Positions 61,684 through 64,000 of a stretch of DNA of 64,000 nucleotides are shown piece by piece (position 1 is the first letter of the stretch; every line of letters starts with the position of its first letter). This DNA comes from CAWIHK01 sp963835935. GTDB taxonomy: Bacteria; Bacteroidota; Ignavibacteria; UBA10030; CAVZMI01. Under the pieces are notes generated by a model. That model saw only the letters and a list, made by a program, of their open reading frames with translations. It did not search any database and had not been told where the DNA came from. The stretch is taken from positions 620,001 through 684,000 of the forward strand of contig CAWIHK010000002.1 in assembly GCA_963835935.1 (NCBI GenBank), read 5' to 3'. The position numbers and the translations under genes were made by a program.

Positions 61684-63339
61684 ATGAACGCCGTATTAAA
61701 GTGTGCTCTCTGGAGCATTCTTCTTTTCACCGTGCTGTGCGGTAATCAATCAGTCTTATCACAATCTATGTTCCACGGAGATTCACTCCACACAGGATAT
61801 TACGCAACGAAGGAATTAAAACAATCTCCGCAAATTAAATGGCAGTTCAAAACAAACGGAAGAATATTCTCATCTCCCATTCTCTGGAATAAAACAATTT
61901 ATATCGGCAGTGGCGATAGTTGTCTCTATGCCATCGACGTTGCAAGCGGGACACAACGTTGGAAATTTCGTACGCAAGGTGTGATTAACTCCACACCCAC
62001 TGTCTCTGACGGGACAATATATTTCGGAAGCTATGACGGCCTTTTCTACGCACTCAATGCCGCGACGGGAGATTTACGCTGGACATTCGCTACAAAGGGA
62101 GAACAACATTTTCGGATGCAGGGATTATTTGGCTATAAACCTACGACGATGATGATGGATGATGTTTTCGATTTCTTCTGTTCCTCACCGATTGTATATG
62201 ATGGAAAGATTTATTTCGGCAGCGGTGACAGCACGTTCTACGCACTCGACTCACACACTGGAACTTTACAGTGGTCGTTCAAAACAGAAGGAGTTATCCA
62301 TTCCTCGCCGGTGTCATGCGATGGAAAAATTTTGTTCGGAAGTTGGGACAGAAATATGTATTGTGTCGATGCTGAGACCGGTAAAGAGATCTGGAGATTT
62401 ACAACCGGCGCCGATCCCAAGTGGCAAATGGCGGGAATAATCGCGTCACCGACAGTTTATCAAGATAGAGTCTACTTCGGTGCACGTGATGCGAATTTCT
62501 ATTCATTAGATTTATCAACAGGAACGAAACAATGGAGTGTTTCCAACAGTGGAGCTTGGGTTCTTGCTTCCGCCGCAATTAAAGACAGCACCGTTTATTA
62601 CGGGACATCCGATAACACCCTTCTCTTTGCTTTGAATACGAGAACAAAAAAAGCGCTTTTTAATATCAATACATCGACGTATGAATATTCTTCTCCCGCT
62701 TTGACGGATAGTGTCATTTACTTCGGAACATTTTCCGGATATCTCTGTGCCTATAATCGGTACACAGGCAAAGAACTCTGGAAATTTCAAACTCAAGCAA
62801 GTAAACAAAATTCTTCCGCCGTATTATTAGCTAACGGGCGAATTGACTGGAATAGCCTCTGTCCCGGCATGGATTTATATCAATACAGCACGACACTCTA
62901 CGGCATGGACAGACTGATGACATTGGGATGCATAGTTTCTTCTCCGCTGGTCGATGACGGTGTCGTTTATTTTGGCAGCGCCGATAGTTGTGTTTATGCG
63001 CTTGTCTCTTCACCGACAAACAACGTGAAAGAAGATCAAGGACTGAAGGTGCCGTCACAAATTCCGCTTGAGGTACGTCCGAATTTCCCAAATCCGTTCA
63101 ATCCAAATACTGAAATCTCTTACCGGATTAACGAATCCGGATTCGTGACTATGAAAATTTATGATACTCTGGGAAGAGAAGTGAAGACAGTGATCAACGA
63201 GTATAAAGCTCCCGGATTTTATAAAGTTACATGGGATGGAAAAAATAGAGAAGGATCATGTCTTTCGAGCGGAGTTTATTATTGCACTGTTTGTTCAGGC
63301 AGCGCTCAAAAGTCGATCAAAATGCTTTTGATGCAATAA
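61684..63339 (+). CDS. secreted PQQ-type beta-propeller protein with T9SS sorting domain
   Basis: A 551-aa exported protein: signal peptide (CALWSILLFTVLCGNQSVLS), then PQQ-like propeller repeats, each with 'xYALDxxTGxxxWxFxT': SCLYAIDVASGTQRWKFRTQ, LFYALNAATGDLRWTFATKG, TFYALDSHTGTLQWSFKTEG, MYCVDAETGKEIWRFTTGAD. No quinone-dehydrogenase residues are visible, so it is probably a binding or scaffold protein. Residues about 465-551 are a T9SS type A domain (NFPNPFNPNTEISYRI, SSGVYYCTVCSG). AAAGGGG lies 7 bases before the ATG. A terminator follows. Confidence 0.88.
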   Translation: MNAVLKCALWSILLFTVLCGNQSVLSQSMFHGDSLHTGYYATKELKQSPQIKWQFKTNGRIFSSPILWNKTIYIGSGDSCLYAIDVASGTQRWKFRTQGVINSTPTVSDGTIYFGSYDGLFYALNAATGDLRWTFATKGEQHFRMQGLFGYKPTTMMMDDVFDFFCSSPIVYDGKIYFGSGDSTFYALDSHTGTLQWSFKTEGVIHSSPVSCDGKILFGSWDRNMYCVDAETGKEIWRFTTGADPKWQMAGIIASPTVYQDRVYFGARDANFYSLDLSTGTKQWSVSNSGAWVLASAAIKDSTVYYGTSDNTLLFALNTRTKKALFNINTSTYEYSSPALTDSVIYFGTFSGYLCAYNRYTGKELWKFQTQASKQNSSAVLLANGRIDWNSLCPGMDLYQYSTTLYGMDRLMTLGCIVSSPLVDDGVVYFGSADSCVYALVSSPTNNVKEDQGLKVPSQIPLEVRPNFPNPFNPNTEISYRINESGFVTMKIYDTLGREVKTVINEYKAPGFYKVTWDGKNREGSCLSSGVYYCTVCSGSAQKSIKMLLMQ

Positions 63340-63359
63340 AATTATTTTAGAGCGTTCAA

Positions 63360-63400
63360 AAAGCGGGTGAGCTTTTCAGTATCACCCGCTTTTCTCTCTT
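63360..63400 (+). terminator. Rho-independent terminator after the propeller gene
   Basis: AAAGCGGGTGA (63360-63370) and TCACCCGCTTT (63382-63392 region) form an 11-bp stem with a loop of about 11 bases, then a pyrimidine-rich TCTCTCTT tail. It lies 20 bases past the stop. Confidence 0.8.
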
Positions 63401-63545
63401 CCGACTTCTTCCTTATAATTTTCTTACTTAATCCACATCAGAATAGTACTCCCGATTTTACCATTAATCATAATAAAGAATTCACAAACCTCATCATTTC
63501 TCATTGTTTTTTTTTATATTGTAAAAAAGAAAAAGGGAGAGCAAT

Positions 63546-64000
63546 CTGTTTATTCCTTCCTACATATCGCTCTATGAATCGGGTGAACTGGCGCGGCGAA
63601 TCGAAAAGCTGGAGTCGCTGCTTGCGCCATGCACTGTTTGTCCGCGAAACTGTAAAAACGATCGACTTCAGAATGATATCGCTGCGTGTTATTCCGGTTA
63701 CCTGCCGATCGTTTCATCTTATTGTCTTCATTACGGTGAAGAACCTGCTCTGGTGGGAACCAACGGCGTCGGAAATATTTTTTTCGGAAATTGCAACCTC
63801 AAATGTGTGTATTGTCAGAATCATGATATAAGTCAGAACTGGCGTGAAGAAAAAAATAACACGATTTCGTTCGAACGGCTCGCTGAGATGATGATCGAGC
63901 TTCAGGATCTCGGCGCTCATTCGATCGGATTCGTTTCCCCTTCTCATTTCGTTCCGCAAATCATCAAGGCGCTCAAAATCGCAATCGGAAATGGATTGCA
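63546..64000 (+). CDS. radical SAM protein, PflA-like (COG1313), 5' part only
   Basis: The frame runs off the window; 151 codons are visible. PSYISLYESGELARRIEKLE opens the family N-terminus, then APCTVCPRNCKNDRL (first Cys cluster), EPALVGTNGVGNIFFGNCNL and the radical SAM CxxxCxxC in CNLKCVYCQNHDISQNW, then IGFVSPSHFVPQIIKALKIA. This matches the uncharacterised PflX-type group. No ATG, GTG or TTG lies between the in-frame stop at 63522 and the conserved start; CTG at 63546, with GGGAG six bases upstream, is the best candidate. Confidence 0.85.
   Translation, partial: MFIPSYISLYESGELARRIEKLESLLAPCTVCPRNCKNDRLQNDIAACYSGYLPIVSSYCLHYGEEPALVGTNGVGNIFFGNCNLKCVYCQNHDISQNWREEKNNTISFERLAEMMIELQDLGAHSIGFVSPSHFVPQIIKALKIAIGNGL

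Noticed and set aside
1..64000. CRISPR array or prophage
   Set aside because: No regularly spaced direct repeats with unique spacers, and no integrase, terminase, portal or tail genes are present.
1..64000. Reassignment of TAG to a sense codon to explain the two interrupted small genes
   Set aside because: TAG clearly ends normal genes here (gpmA, larC, the heptosyltransferase), so a general reassignment is not supported.

Overview
The window looks like the chromosome of a Gram-negative bacterium of the Bacteroidota/Chlorobiota/Ignavibacteriota group, most like an Ignavibacteria-type lineage. The reasons are: two secreted proteins (and PorU itself) carrying C-terminal type IX secretion (T9SS) sorting domains of the 'NxPNPFNP ... 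GSGIYFYRL' kind, the PorU sortase, LPS core genes (heptosyltransferase and Kdo transferase), a yicC-gmk-rpoZ-coaBC-uracil-DNA-glycosylase cluster, and moderate GC content. The placement is inferred from gene content only; no 16S rRNA is present.

Layout. 0.2-13.3 kb is mostly minus strand: gpmA, an aldo/keto reductase with ferredoxin domain, purU, a thioesterase, an AT-rich two-gene cassette (putative ExE-type nuclease plus a 53-aa protein), a TPR protein, a bifunctional nuclease, etfBA and hisDC. 13.5-24.7 kb holds endonuclease IV, a receiver-histidine kinase, a DUF1460 enzyme, dnaB, the conserved udg-coaBC-rpoZ-gmk-yicC operon, divergent NFACT/RqcH, and a STAS-like gene with a nonsense-broken small gene upstream. 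24.8-32.5 kb is a plus-strand run: heptosyltransferase, waaA, larC, a four-helix-bundle gene inside an inverted-repeat cassette, priA and an aldo/keto reductase. 32.6-46 kb: a serine hydrolase, a Cys-rich secreted protein broken by an in-frame TAG, ccmF, porU, a repeat lipoprotein and a gingipain-like C25 protease with a T9SS tail. 46.2-47.1 kb: tRNA-Met(CAT), tRNA-Leu(TAG) and a decayed tRNA-Met copy split by a palindrome. 47.2-55.7 kb: a DUF3267 metalloprotease-like membrane protein, a TolB-like propeller, the coupled DUF4159-DUF4175 pair, an ECF sigma/anti-sigma pair and a metallophosphoesterase. 55.7-61.2 kb: two ICMT-like membrane proteins, an EcoRV-like restriction-modification pair bounded by a 12-bp inverted repeat, a MNT-HEPN toxin-antitoxin pair and a membrane-anchored AraC regulator. 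61.7-64 kb: a secreted PQQ-type propeller with a T9SS tail, and the start of a radical SAM gene running off the window.

How the genes work together. The T9SS genes form a secretion theme: PorU is the sortase that would process cargo such as the C25 protease and the propeller protein. The R-M system plus MNT/HEPN pair form a small defence block. The conserved housekeeping operon links RNA turnover, nucleotide and CoA synthesis, RNA polymerase omega and DNA repair.

The most unusual theme is the non-coding DNA. Many intergenic spaces hold imperfect or nested palindromes or short tandem hexamer/heptamer blocks. Both four-helix-bundle (S23-type) genes are bracketed by such repeats, and one GC-rich palindrome sits within the T-loop of a tRNA remnant. 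I read this as several families of small, possibly mobile, hairpin-forming elements; this is inference and needs genome-wide comparison.
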